From: Erythrobacter sp. UBA1916
GTDB taxonomy: Bacteria > Pseudomonadota > Alphaproteobacteria > Sphingomonadales > Sphingomonadaceae
Direction of reading: 5' to 3'
Length of the DNA: 64,000 nucleotides
Assembly: GCA_002337385.1 (NCBI GenBank)
Contig: DDFY01000011.1
Coordinates: 75,843 to 139,842 of the forward strand
A program made the position numbers and the translations under genes. The notes beneath the pieces were generated by a model. It saw only the letters and a program-made list of their open reading frames with translations. It did no database searches and was not told where the DNA came from. Below, piece by piece: positions 15,638 to 24,488 of this stretch (its first letter is position 1; each line of letters begins with the position of its first letter).

Positions 15638-17529
15638 TGCAGGGCAACTTCCCGTGGCGGCGCCCCTTGGTCCAAGGTTGGGACGAGCAGGTAGCCGAGG
15701 TAGAGCACACACTCGCTGACGGCCGCGAGCCGGACTACGCCACGGTGAAGTCGCTCGCCAATCAGCAGCTCGGCATGCGCGAACAACTGCGTATCGAGCG
15801 CCTGGCCAAGAAGCTGTCCAAGGCAGCCTCGCCCAGCAACGGCTTTGCAGAGGTGACGATCGGCCTGCTGGGCAATCGGACCTTGAGCTTTCTTCCAGAC
15901 CCGCTGGCCGCAGCCGGTTTGGCGCGCGGCCTGCAGGTACGCTCGGTGGAAGCCCCTTACGACAGCGTGGCAAGCTTTGCCTATTCGCCCGCTGACTGTT
16001 TCGGCCGTTCGCTCGATGCGGTGCTCGTCGTTCTCGATGAAAGCGCGTTTGCCAGCAAACGGCCAATGCTCGACCAAGCCGCTGAGGACGAGGCGATCGC
16101 GGACGCCGAGAATCTTGCTACTGCGCTGGCTGCCGCAGCCCAGGAGAAGTCCGGTGGCCGAGCCATTATCGCCACCCTGCCCGGTCCGATGCAGGTTTCA
16201 TCCGCAGAACTGGCTACCCCCGGCACCAGCGCACGGTTCAGGCACCGCGTGAACCTCATGCTGGCCGAAGGTGCCATGAAAGGCCAATGGATCCTGTGGG
16301 ATCAGGCGGCACTGGCCCACCGGGTAGGCTTGGACACCTGGCTTGATCCTGTCCGCTACCATGCGGCAAAGATCCCTTTCAGCGTCGACGTGTGCCCCTT
16401 GGCTGCCGACAATATCGCCGCTGTGCTGGCGGCGATGAAGGGGAAAGCGGCCCGCGGCCTCATTCTTGATCTCGACAACACACTATGGGGAGGCGTCATC
16501 GGCGACGATGGCCTCGCAGGGATCAGGCTCGGCCAGAACTCGCCCGAAGGCGAGGCCTACGTTGCTTTTCAGGACTTCGTACTAAGCCTGCGCGACCGCG
16601 GGGTCGTGCTTGCCGTATGCTCGAAGAATACCGATGAGATCGCGCGCGAGCCTTTCCGCAGCCACGGCGAAATGGTGATCAAGGAAGACCATGTCGCAGT
16701 GTTTCAGGCCAACTGGAACGACAAGGCGACGAACATCAAGTCCATCGCCGAAACACTGAGCCTTGGCCTCGAATCCTTCGCATTTATCGACGACAATGCC
16801 GCTGAACGCGAACGTGTGAGGCAGGAGCTGCCACTCGTCTCGACCATAGAGATTGGTGACGATCCGTCTTTCTACATCGAGCGTATTGCCCAATCGGGGC
16901 TGTTCGATCACCTGCCCCTGAACAACGAGGATATCTCCCGAGCAGCGAGCTATGGAGGACGGGCAGCAGCGGCGCAAATCCGTGCAAAGATCGGAAATTA
17001 CGACGACTATCTGACTTCGCTCGAAATGCGCATGATGATCGACCCGTTCGACGATACCGGGCGCAGCCGCATCACTCAGCTGATCAACAAGTCCAACCAG
17101 TTCAATCTTACAACTCGGCGCTATGGCGAAGAGGATGTCAGGAAGATGGAAGGCGATCCCGATCTGCTGGCGTGGCAGGTCCGGCTCGAGGACAAGTTCG
17201 CCCAACACGGCATGATCGGTGTGGTCATCGTCCGCAAGCAGGAGGCGGAATGGACCATCGACACCTGGCTCCAATCATGCCGCGTGCTGGAGCGCGGCGT
17301 GGAGCAATGTGTGATGAACATGCTCTTTGAGGCAGCCGCACAGGCGGGTGTCGAGACCATCCATGCTGAGTACATTCCGACTGATCGAAACGGCATGGTT
17401 TCCGACTTTTACACCAGATTGGGGTTCAAGGTCACAAGCTCGAACGAAGATGGCAGGGTGGAATATGCTTGCGATGTTCCAGACTATGAACCTCACAAGA
17501 CCTTTATCGAGGTAGGTCTCGCTTCATAG
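15634..17529 (+). CDS. FkbH-family HAD phosphatase-like acyl loader with GNAT-like C-terminus
   Basis: This 631-residue protein has a middle HAD domain with LILDLDNTLWGGVIGDDG (Asp279 and Asp281) and SFAFIDDNAAER downstream, the FkbH/HAD-IIIC signature. The C-terminal 170 residues look like a GNAT domain (FAQHGMIGVVIV, DTWLQSCRVLERGVEQ, YIPTDRNGMVSDFYTRLGF). The N-terminal 260 residues are the SGNH-like segment common in long FkbH proteins. Studied FkbH enzymes convert 1,3-bisphosphoglycerate to a glyceryl thioester on an acyl carrier protein. Here the carrier gene is directly upstream and coupled, so glyceryl or a similar C3 group may be what the MBOAT pair transfers. The GNAT part could N-acylate a sugar or hand the group on. 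Confidence 0.85.
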   Translation: MMQGNFPWRRPLVQGWDEQVAEVEHTLADGREPDYATVKSLANQQLGMREQLRIERLAKKLSKAASPSNGFAEVTIGLLGNRTLSFLPDPLAAAGLARGLQVRSVEAPYDSVASFAYSPADCFGRSLDAVLVVLDESAFASKRPMLDQAAEDEAIADAENLATALAAAAQEKSGGRAIIATLPGPMQVSSAELATPGTSARFRHRVNLMLAEGAMKGQWILWDQAALAHRVGLDTWLDPVRYHAAKIPFSVDVCPLAADNIAAVLAAMKGKAARGLILDLDNTLWGGVIGDDGLAGIRLGQNSPEGEAYVAFQDFVLSLRDRGVVLAVCSKNTDEIAREPFRSHGEMVIKEDHVAVFQANWNDKATNIKSIAETLSLGLESFAFIDDNAAERERVRQELPLVSTIEIGDDPSFYIERIAQSGLFDHLPLNNEDISRAASYGGRAAAAQIRAKIGNYDDYLTSLEMRMMIDPFDDTGRSRITQLINKSNQFNLTTRRYGEEDVRKMEGDPDLLAWQVRLEDKFAQHGMIGVVIVRKQEAEWTIDTWLQSCRVLERGVEQCVMNMLFEAAAQAGVETIHAEYIPTDRNGMVSDFYTRLGFKVTSSNEDGRVEYACDVPDYEPHKTFIEVGLAS

Positions 17530-17812
17530 CCCATCGACCTGAGCATCTGATGCCTATCGCTGGGGCAGACGGCAACGACGGCGGAAGCGCAGCTGACCCA
17601 AGGCCAACATCCGGAACCGCCGTCCGCAGCCGAGAGCATCGGCTACGAAGTCGCGGCTGGTTAGAGCCTTGCGGGATCGCCGTCGGTGCCCGCTTGTGCC
17701 CCGCCAAAAGCCCACGCACAACGACACACAACGTTGCACTTTTCCCGGAAAAACGTATGGCATGCGGCGTTCATTGCACAGATTTAGCAAATCCGAGGTG
17801 GAGAATTCTTGG

Positions 17813-18667
17813 ATGATTCAAGAGGCCACCCCAGTGACGGTCAATGCAGCCGCGACGCCGAACTTTATCCTTCGCGTCGTTTCCTTCCCGGATGCAAAAG
17901 AACGGCGCCAGCGTTTCACCGAAATGATGAAGCCCTTTGCGGGCATCGATTGGGCATTTCACGATGTGACTCCGGCGGAAAAGCTGCCGGTACCCTATAA
18001 CGAGAGAACAGCATTCCAGACCGGCGGTTCGATATTGTCCTCGGCCGAGAGAAGCTGTGCTGCCAGCCATCTGACAATGATGCGCGAGTTTCTGGATGGC
18101 CCCGCTGACTACTTAATTGCGGTGGAGGACGACGTCCTGTTCGACCCCACCATCCGGTTCTCCGCTCATGTGAACTTCATGCACCGATGCGAACTGGATT
18201 ATTACAAGCTTTACGCCCGTTTTTTTGTGCCCTCTCACTATCTTGGCAATGTCGGCCGGCTCGTGTTTTACCGGGCGCGATGGTCCACATTGGGGACGCA
18301 ATGCTACGTGCTCTCGCGCGCGGGCGCTCGCATCCTGCTTGAGAATGCGGCAGCGAATGGCGGCCTGACGAAGCCGATCGACGATACCAACGATTCGTTC
18401 TGGTTGACCGGCCTACCGATTGTTTTTCCATATCCCTTTCCACTGATGGAAATCGCCTACCCATCTTCCATCCATTCAGCCCGACCGCAGATTGCTGAGC
18501 GCAACGCAGAGCTTGCTCAGGAGCTGCAGGCACCCTCGCGCCTTGACAAGCTGCGGCGCTCGTTCAGACGGCGCATGTCAGACCGCGCATTGCGTGGGTT
18601 TGACAAGGAATTGGCCAATCGCATCGCCCGTCACCGCAAGGACCTTTATGCAGCATTCCATCGCTAG
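17813..18667 (+). CDS. GT25-like glycosyltransferase
   Basis: This transferase has 284 residues from ATG 17813, preceded by GGAG at a suitable distance; a longer frame from 17669 has no ribosome site and no family sequence. NFILRVVSFPDAKERR, SSAERSCAASHLTMMREFL and YLIAVEDDVLF fit the GT25 (LPS sugar transferase) pattern, in which the family motif is GCALSHL followed by a conserved E-D-D. It would add a sugar, often galactose, to an LPS or capsule intermediate in the cytoplasm. The C-terminal tail is basic (RLDKLRRSFRRRM). The next gene starts 20 bases before this stop. Confidence 0.72.
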   Translation: MIQEATPVTVNAAATPNFILRVVSFPDAKERRQRFTEMMKPFAGIDWAFHDVTPAEKLPVPYNERTAFQTGGSILSSAERSCAASHLTMMREFLDGPADYLIAVEDDVLFDPTIRFSAHVNFMHRCELDYYKLYARFFVPSHYLGNVGRLVFYRARWSTLGTQCYVLSRAGARILLENAAANGGLTKPIDDTNDSFWLTGLPIVFPYPFPLMEIAYPSSIHSARPQIAERNAELAQELQAPSRLDKLRRSFRRRMSDRALRGFDKELANRIARHRKDLYAAFHR

Positions 18668-19304
18668 CAATGGCGCTGTTGTTGTGGCTCGGCAACGTGA
18701 GCTGCTCCGCGAAAAGTACAGGCAGTTTATTGAGCCGGGCGAGCGCTATGCACTGGTAGACTTTCCCGACCACTCAAATGTCGACGATAGTGCAATCTGG
18801 CTCGGCGAACTGGCATTGTTGCATGAGATTACCGGTCGGTTCCCCAGCTATGTCTGCAGTCGCGAAGACTACGACGGGGATGCGCTGAAAAAATCCGTTC
18901 CGGATGGCCCAATTTTTTCCCATGGCGGCAGCAACAATTGCGCCGCCGATCTTGTGCCGGACGCAGCATTAGGCCTTGGCAACCTTGAGGCGCCCCATTG
19001 CCCGGTTATGGAGGTCTTCTGCTTGCTGCGGACCGACCTCGAAACCTCAGGCACTGATCACAAGGTGCTGCGTGATGCCGGGTATGAAATCGATGATCGG
19101 CCGCACGGACACATTCCGTGCACATTAATGGGCAAACCCCATGTTGCCCTCGACAACTCCTACGGCAAAGTCAGTGGCTATTGGGACAACTGGCATCGCG
19201 GTGTGAACAATGTCCACTCCGCCCATAGTATCGACGAAGTCGTGCCAGTTTTAAGTGAATTCGGCCTGGCCAAGACCGCAAACAAGATCACACCCCGCCT
19301 GTGA
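18648..19304 (+). pseudogene. Polysaccharide pyruvyl transferase with two internal deletions
   Basis: The intact family members I know begin with VALVDFPNHSNVGDSAIWLGE-type text and contain HGGGNFGD and TDRLHGHI. This 218-residue frame matches at both ends (YALVDFPDHSNVDDSAIW, PSYVCSREDYDGDAL, PHVALDNSYGKVSGYWD) but jumps from GPIFSHGGSNN straight to VPDAALGLG, and from FCLLRTDLETSG to DDRPHGHIPC. The parts usually lying between, roughly 70-80 residues each, are missing. Family length is about 300-330. The frame stays open, so the deletions were in-frame, but parts of the Rossmann folds are lost and activity is doubtful. The start is ATG 18648. It overlaps the flippase start by GTGA at 19301. 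Confidence 0.7.
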
Positions 19305-20788
19305 GCAATCTGCGCAAGATAGGGCTCGGCAGCCTGATACTCACAGCTTCGCGCGCGATCGTGAACGCGCTGGGCTTCGTATCTACGATAATGCTGGCGC
19401 GATTGTTGATGCCCGAAGACTTCGGGTTGGTCGCGATCGCAGTGTCGTTGCAGACGATTGTGATCGCGATAACCTACGTTCCGGTCAGCCAGGCACTGAT
19501 CCAACTCAAGGAACCTTCGCAGCACCATGTCGACACGGCCTTCACGATCGGGCTGTTGCGCTCGCTGGCGATCGCGCTGCTCTTCGTCGGAGCAAGTTGG
19601 CCCGTCGCGGCTATCTTCGAGGAGCCGCGACTCAGCAATATTATGCTGGCACTTGCTGCCTCGCTGCTGATTTCCGGTATCACCAATCCGCGGCGGGCGT
19701 TGCTCCAGAAGTCATTAGTTTTCAAACAAGAATTTGGGATTGAGGTTGTCGGCAAGCTTTTCACGGTAGGTCTCTCGATCACCGTCGCCTACATATGGCA
19801 GAGCTACTGGGCCTTGGTGGTTGGAACCGTGGGTGGCCAGCTTGCGACATTGATCGCATCTTACACTTTCGTGCGTTATCGCCCCCGGTTCGATCTATCC
19901 GAATTTCGCGCAATTTGGTCGTTCTCAGGCTGGATGACCCTGAGCGGGGCGATCAGTACGATCAATTGGCAATCGGACCAGTTGTTTATCGGCAAGCTAC
20001 TGTCACCGGCCACAGTGGGCGTCTACTCGGTGGGCAACAATCTGGCTCGCTTACCGACCCGTGAAGCAACAATGCCATTGACCAGCGTGCTATTCCCGGC
20101 CTTCAGCAACCTTACCTCCGACCTGCCACGACTTGCCCGCGCCTACACCCGCGCGCAAGGGCTTGTGACTGCCGTGGCATTGCCGGTCGGGGTCGGCTTC
20201 GCGCTTATTGCAGGGCGCTTCGTGCCGCTTGCGATGGGCGAGAAGTGGATCCCCTCGGTCATTGTGATCCAGATATTAAGCTCGGTGTTTGCCTTCCAGA
20301 CAATCGGTTCGCTGGCCCAGCCCCTGGCCTTGGCAATGGGCCACACAAAAACCCTGTTCAAGCGGGACATCCAGCTGTTCTTTATACGCTTGCCTATAAT
20401 CCTTGCCGGCCTGGTGCTCGGAGGCCTGGTGGGGGTTCTGATAGCCCGCGTAGTCGCCGGCCTGATCGCAATCGGCTTCAATGTGGTGATCGTGAAATCG
20501 CTAATCGGACAGAGCATCGTAAAACAACTGGCCAACAGCTGGCGCTCGATCCTCTCCGTGATACTGATGGTTATCGGGGTGGAGGGCATCTCAAGCGTGA
20601 TGCCGATATCTGGCGAGTGGATTGTGCAACTGGCGCAGGCGGTAGCCTTGGTTGTAACCGGCGGCCTCATATACTTGGGCGGCGGATTGCTGATCTGGAT
20701 TGCGGCGGGCAAGCCCCAGGGACCGGAAGCTACGGCGCTTGATTGGACTGGCAAAGGTATAGCTGCGGTTCGCGCGCGCCGCGCCTGA
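19301..20788 (+). CDS. Wzx-like polysaccharide flippase (MOP superfamily)
   Basis: This 495-residue protein has about 12-14 hydrophobic spans and opens IGLGSLILTASRAIVNALGF, typical of lipopolysaccharide/teichoic acid flippases. Loop text such as ISTINWQSDQLFIGKLL and LFPAFSNLTSDLPRLARAYTRA is characteristic of the MOP group. It would flip the lipid-linked repeat unit to the periplasm. Its GTG start overlaps the stop of the truncated pyruvyl transferase. No Wzy polymerase is recognised in the window, so polymerisation would need a gene elsewhere. Confidence 0.87.
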   Translation: MSNLRKIGLGSLILTASRAIVNALGFVSTIMLARLLMPEDFGLVAIAVSLQTIVIAITYVPVSQALIQLKEPSQHHVDTAFTIGLLRSLAIALLFVGASWPVAAIFEEPRLSNIMLALAASLLISGITNPRRALLQKSLVFKQEFGIEVVGKLFTVGLSITVAYIWQSYWALVVGTVGGQLATLIASYTFVRYRPRFDLSEFRAIWSFSGWMTLSGAISTINWQSDQLFIGKLLSPATVGVYSVGNNLARLPTREATMPLTSVLFPAFSNLTSDLPRLARAYTRAQGLVTAVALPVGVGFALIAGRFVPLAMGEKWIPSVIVIQILSSVFAFQTIGSLAQPLALAMGHTKTLFKRDIQLFFIRLPIILAGLVLGGLVGVLIARVVAGLIAIGFNVVIVKSLIGQSIVKQLANSWRSILSVILMVIGVEGISSVMPISGEWIVQLAQAVALVVTGGLIYLGGGLLIWIAAGKPQGPEATALDWTGKGIAAVRARRA

Positions 20789-20934
20789 CAGATGCTCCTA
20801 ACTAGGCAGCTTTTCCTCCCCAGCTAGACCGATGATCCAACGCTACCCGCTCTTAGGTACTGTTCTCGTCTCGCCACACACAGGAGCGCGGACGCACATG
20901 CTTGGGAATGAAATCCGCAGGCTTTCTGTCGCCC

Positions 20935-21924
20935 TCAAACCGGCTCCCACAAATCATAGGGAAAGCTCTCCAGCAGTGGCGATGCATCGAAATCTGGTGC
21001 GGATAGCGGACCAGCATCGAGCGCTTCTTCTACAGTCGTTGAAGAGCGGAAAGTTGTTCGCCCCACCCCTTCACAGTAGTCTATATATTTGAAGTCTGGT
21101 TCTGTTTCGCTCAGGCGCACATGGGCACAGGGAATGCCGAAAGCATCGGCAATAATCAGCCCGTGCAGCGAACTCGATACGATGAACTCGCATTCGCAAA
21201 TGGCGTCGATGACGCGGCTCCAATTCCACAACGGATCAATTACGTCTTCACGGTCGAGCAAATCGCGGTCGTGAAGATTTGGGACAACCCCAATCTTTCC
21301 CGATTGCGTTTGCCGCTTGAAGCGCTGCGGGAATAGGTATGGAATCAGTAAGGCCGGATCCCCAAAAACACTCGGCACACTGACGCCACGATCTGTCAGA
21401 AATTTCTGTGTCAGCGGGCCGCGAACAGCCCGAACATCGAGATCGACGAATGAGTGCTGCTCACTACTGATCTTTCCGTTGCGTCCACTTCCCCAGATAG
21501 TGTCTCCTGTGGATGCAAAGTGCAGCACCGATCCAACGGAAAACAGCCGCGCCTTATTCGCAGGTTCGTCGAGCAGAATCTCCTTCGCCGCCAGCATTCG
21601 CTGCACAACAACGGACGCCAAGTAGTCACCGAAATTTAGGCCGTGCGACGGCTTCCAGAAGAAAGCATGGACATGCGGATAACTGTCCTCAGGCACAAAA
21701 GCACGGCCCCGCAGGGGTTCTCGATGCAACTGCTTCCTGATCTTGTCGAACATGGCCAGAGCTATTGCTCTGCAAACATGAGATGGCAATGCCGGAAGGT
21801 AAGAAACGCGGCCCTGCGACGGAGAAATTCGATGATGAGCGCCCCATTCCACACTGGCTGCATGCAACGCAGCGGCATCATTACCGGCTCGCAAACAACT
21901 GTTCGAAAAACCCTTTAAGCTCAC
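20935..21924 (-). CDS. Polysaccharide pyruvyl transferase family protein
   Basis: This family moves a pyruvyl group from phosphoenolpyruvate onto a sugar as a ketal. The frame has 329 residues, but the family core begins near SYPHVHAFFWKPSHGLNFGDYL; a likely start is the ATG at 21750, giving about 271 residues, since the upstream part has no family features and overlaps the previous gene. Key stretches are GLNFGDYLA, LFSVGSVLHF, DLDVRAVRGPLT, FGDPALLIPYLF and FIVSSSLHGLIIADAFGIPC. It resembles ExoV/PssM. Unlike the damaged copy at 18648, this one looks complete. It follows a GT4 gene on the same strand and probably forms a two-gene unit with it. Confidence 0.78.
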   Translation of the reverse strand: MSLKGFSNSCLRAGNDAAALHAASVEWGAHHRISPSQGRVSYLPALPSHVCRAIALAMFDKIRKQLHREPLRGRAFVPEDSYPHVHAFFWKPSHGLNFGDYLASVVVQRMLAAKEILLDEPANKARLFSVGSVLHFASTGDTIWGSGRNGKISSEQHSFVDLDVRAVRGPLTQKFLTDRGVSVPSVFGDPALLIPYLFPQRFKRQTQSGKIGVVPNLHDRDLLDREDVIDPLWNWSRVIDAICECEFIVSSSLHGLIIADAFGIPCAHVRLSETEPDFKYIDYCEGVGRTTFRSSTTVEEALDAGPLSAPDFDASPLLESFPYDLWEPV

Positions 21925-22903
21925 GCGTCACGCGATCCCATGAAAGTTGCGAAAGGTCAGGCTTGGCTCCGTTTGGCAAGCGCCGGATATGCGCGGCGAA
22001 GTCCGCCAAGGTCTGGCCACACAACGCCCCCTCATAAAGCCGTACCCAGTCCTTGCCCACAAGCTCTGCCAGTTCCGGCATCGACCCCAGCGCCGGCACC
22101 AACACGGGACGTCCGCGCGACAAGGCGTGGATTGCAGATCCGCTATTGAGGATGTTGCGATAGGGCAGCACAACCCCGTGAGCGGCGTCGATCACTGCCT
22201 CAATCTCTGCTTCACTGAGCAATGTGTCACATAGGTCGAAGCACAGCGGGTCGCCGGGCCTCACCATAGACTCCAGCTTCGCGGCGTATCCGGGGTCGTG
22301 GCGCTTACCCGCAATTTTCACCTCCACCGTAGCCGGATCGAGCGTACGCACAGCCTCGACCAGTTCCTCCAGGTTCTTGTAAGGACGCACCAGACCAACC
22401 GAAACGATTGACGCTGGAACGCCCGGCTCTGGCGCTGCGAAAGGCGTGGGCGAGGAAGGGTAGCTTCCATGCACAGTCAGCAGTTCGACAATATGGTCGG
22501 GTAGATCATAGCGCTCGTGAACAAGGTCCCGCGAACGGTGGGACAAGTAGATAACTCCATCCAGTGCGTTCAGAAACAATGAGCGAAGCATGGACTTGGA
22601 ATCATTCGCATCGTGCGGCGCAACATTGTGCGCAACCCATACCAGCTTAACCCCGTGGGTCTTCCGAAGGAGGAGCAACCGCCACAGGAGTTTGGCAGTT
22701 GCGTACCAGTTGTCGGGGTTCAGGAACTGATCGGGCCAATGGAAAATAACCGCGTCATTGCGTGAAAGGTCGCGCAGGCCCCATTGATAAGGCACGGCGC
22801 GCATGCCCGCCTGTTCCACCGCCTGCGTGAACAGGCCGCAAAACGCATTATAGTCGGTTGAGACAGGTGACAGTGCAACTTGTTTTCGCCCAATCTCGCT
22901 CAT
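21881..22903 (-). CDS. GT4-like glycosyltransferase
   Basis: This GT-B fold protein has about 340 residues from the ATG at 22903, chosen because GGAG lies 7-8 bases upstream; a frame from 22942 has no such site. VIFHWPDQFLNPDNWY and LVWVAHNVAPHD resemble the acceptor half of GumK-type glucuronosyl/glucosyl transferases, and IVSVGLVRPYKNLEELVEAV begins the nucleotide-binding half with NSGSAIHALSRGRPVLVP near the end. It would extend the lipid-linked oligosaccharide. It is divergent from the next GT4 gene across a 377-base gap. Confidence 0.8.
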   Translation of the reverse strand: MSEIGRKQVALSPVSTDYNAFCGLFTQAVEQAGMRAVPYQWGLRDLSRNDAVIFHWPDQFLNPDNWYATAKLLWRLLLLRKTHGVKLVWVAHNVAPHDANDSKSMLRSLFLNALDGVIYLSHRSRDLVHERYDLPDHIVELLTVHGSYPSSPTPFAAPEPGVPASIVSVGLVRPYKNLEELVEAVRTLDPATVEVKIAGKRHDPGYAAKLESMVRPGDPLCFDLCDTLLSEAEIEAVIDAAHGVVLPYRNILNSGSAIHALSRGRPVLVPALGSMPELAELVGKDWVRLYEGALCGQTLADFAAHIRRLPNGAKPDLSQLSWDRVTRELKGFFEQLFASR

Positions 22904-23280
22904 CCCAGAGGCTCCGTTCGGCTCGTAGAGGCGAGCAATCATGCCAAAATATCTGGGCCACTATCACCAGAAAGGCTGAGCCATTGCTCGCAAAAATAAC
23001 CCTGCTTCGCTATGTGACCCAAGGCCGTGCTCGATCGCGGCACATCATAGCTCCTTTGCAGCATCAAGCCATTTTTGCACTACAATAACTGCTACCGAGG
23101 TTAGCCGAACTGCAAGACGCAGAAGATGGAGTCAGTCGTTCCAAAAGCAATCTCGTCGCGGTTTTATGTGACTTTCTGAAGGTCAGATAAAATAATGACA
23201 AAGCACTGAAATACAATCCAAATATGATGAACTGCCTTGCATAAGTTAGTCAAAACAAGCCTTCACAAGGGGGACTTCAC
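22904..23280. promoter_or_regulatory. Divergent promoter region between two glycosyltransferase genes
   Basis: This 377-base stretch is more AT-rich than its surroundings, especially 23155-23260. It should hold promoters for both genes. AAGGGGG at about 23269 is the ribosome site for the TTG start at 23281. No hairpin, repeat or open frame with family features is apparent. Confidence 0.4.
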
Positions 23281-24348
23281 TTGAGAATCTTGCTGGCCAC
23301 GGGCGGACCGACGATACCGCAAATGATCGGCGGATCACAAAGGTCAGGTGATACCCTGTTGAAGCAACTCGCCGAGCGCGGACATCAGGTTGCCCTGACC
23401 AGCGCCCTCATTGGCAAAGGGCCGATTGCATGGAGAGCCCGCATGCTGATGAAGCTAACCGGTCGACGTGCAATAACCGACAACCATCAAGGCTATCCAA
23501 TATATCGCAGCTGGTTTCCTCAAGAAACTGCATCAGAGGTCGCTGAGCACTTCAAACCTGATGTAGTTGTTGTGCTTGCCCACAAGACTGGGCTCGTAGC
23601 AAAGGCCTTCCACGATCTAAAATTGCCGATACTTTTCAGCTTTCAAGACGTTGAGTTCAGCGGACATGGCTTCGACATAGGGCAAATCACGCCCCTTCAC
23701 GGTATTGCCAATTCGGAGTTCACAGCCGCTGCCTATCGCGAGGTGTTTCAAGCGAAGTGCTCTGTAATTTATCCCTTGATCGATTCAGAGAAGTACGTTG
23801 TCGAGGAGACCGGCAACAACATAGTCTTCATCAATCCGGTCCCCGTCAAAGGCCTGGAAATCGCGCTGGAAGTCGCCGCCCTTCTTCCTGAAATTCCCTT
23901 TATATTTCAGGAATCCTGGCCCTTATCGCCTGAAGACCGAGCGTCCCTCAACAAGCGTATTGAAAAGCTAGATAATGTCGTTCTCAAGGCGCCTACTCAG
24001 GACATGCGCGATGTCTATCGGCAGGCACGGATACTACTGTGCCCAAGCCAATGGAATGAGGGCTATGGACGCATCGCGAGTGAAGCGCAGTTCTCCGGCA
24101 TTCCTGTCGTCGGAAGTGATCGAGGAGGACTGCCGGAGGCAATTGGCGACGGAGGGGTTGTCATTCCTTTCCAAGCCCCTGCCCCTACCTGGGCAGACGA
24201 AATCAAGGCGCTGTGGAACAACCAAGACAGGTACAACACCCTTCGCGATCGCGCATTAAAGCATTCCTCGCGAGAGACGCTGAGTTTAACGAAGCAAATT
24301 GATTCCTGGGAACAGGCAATAAGGGACGTTTACCACGCCCATTCATAG
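23281..24348 (+). CDS. GT4-family glycosyltransferase
   Basis: This 355-residue GT-B protein starts at TTG (LRILLATGGPTIPQMIGGSQ), with strong AAGGGGG upstream. The C-terminal half has NIVFINPVPVKGLEIALEVA, then ILLCPSQWNEGYGRIASEAQFSGIPVV and GGLPEAIGDGGVVIP, the glycine-rich and E-x7-E region that binds the nucleotide sugar. It would act in the cytoplasm on a lipid-linked acceptor. It is the last recognisable polysaccharide gene of the region, and it converges on the GH3 gene. Confidence 0.88.
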   Translation: MRILLATGGPTIPQMIGGSQRSGDTLLKQLAERGHQVALTSALIGKGPIAWRARMLMKLTGRRAITDNHQGYPIYRSWFPQETASEVAEHFKPDVVVVLAHKTGLVAKAFHDLKLPILFSFQDVEFSGHGFDIGQITPLHGIANSEFTAAAYREVFQAKCSVIYPLIDSEKYVVEETGNNIVFINPVPVKGLEIALEVAALLPEIPFIFQESWPLSPEDRASLNKRIEKLDNVVLKAPTQDMRDVYRQARILLCPSQWNEGYGRIASEAQFSGIPVVGSDRGGLPEAIGDGGVVIPFQAPAPTWADEIKALWNNQDRYNTLRDRALKHSSRETLSLTKQIDSWEQAIRDVYHAHS

Positions 24349-24488
24349 GCTGGCTGCAACTGACAGCTCTCAGCAAGAACGCTGACATTTGCAGTGCCAA
24401 CAAATATCAAAAAGTCTTTCCCAGCCCACGTGATGCGCCGCCAAAAACAGCAAAGGAGCTGAAAGGGCGACGCATTCGTTTGGTGTGC

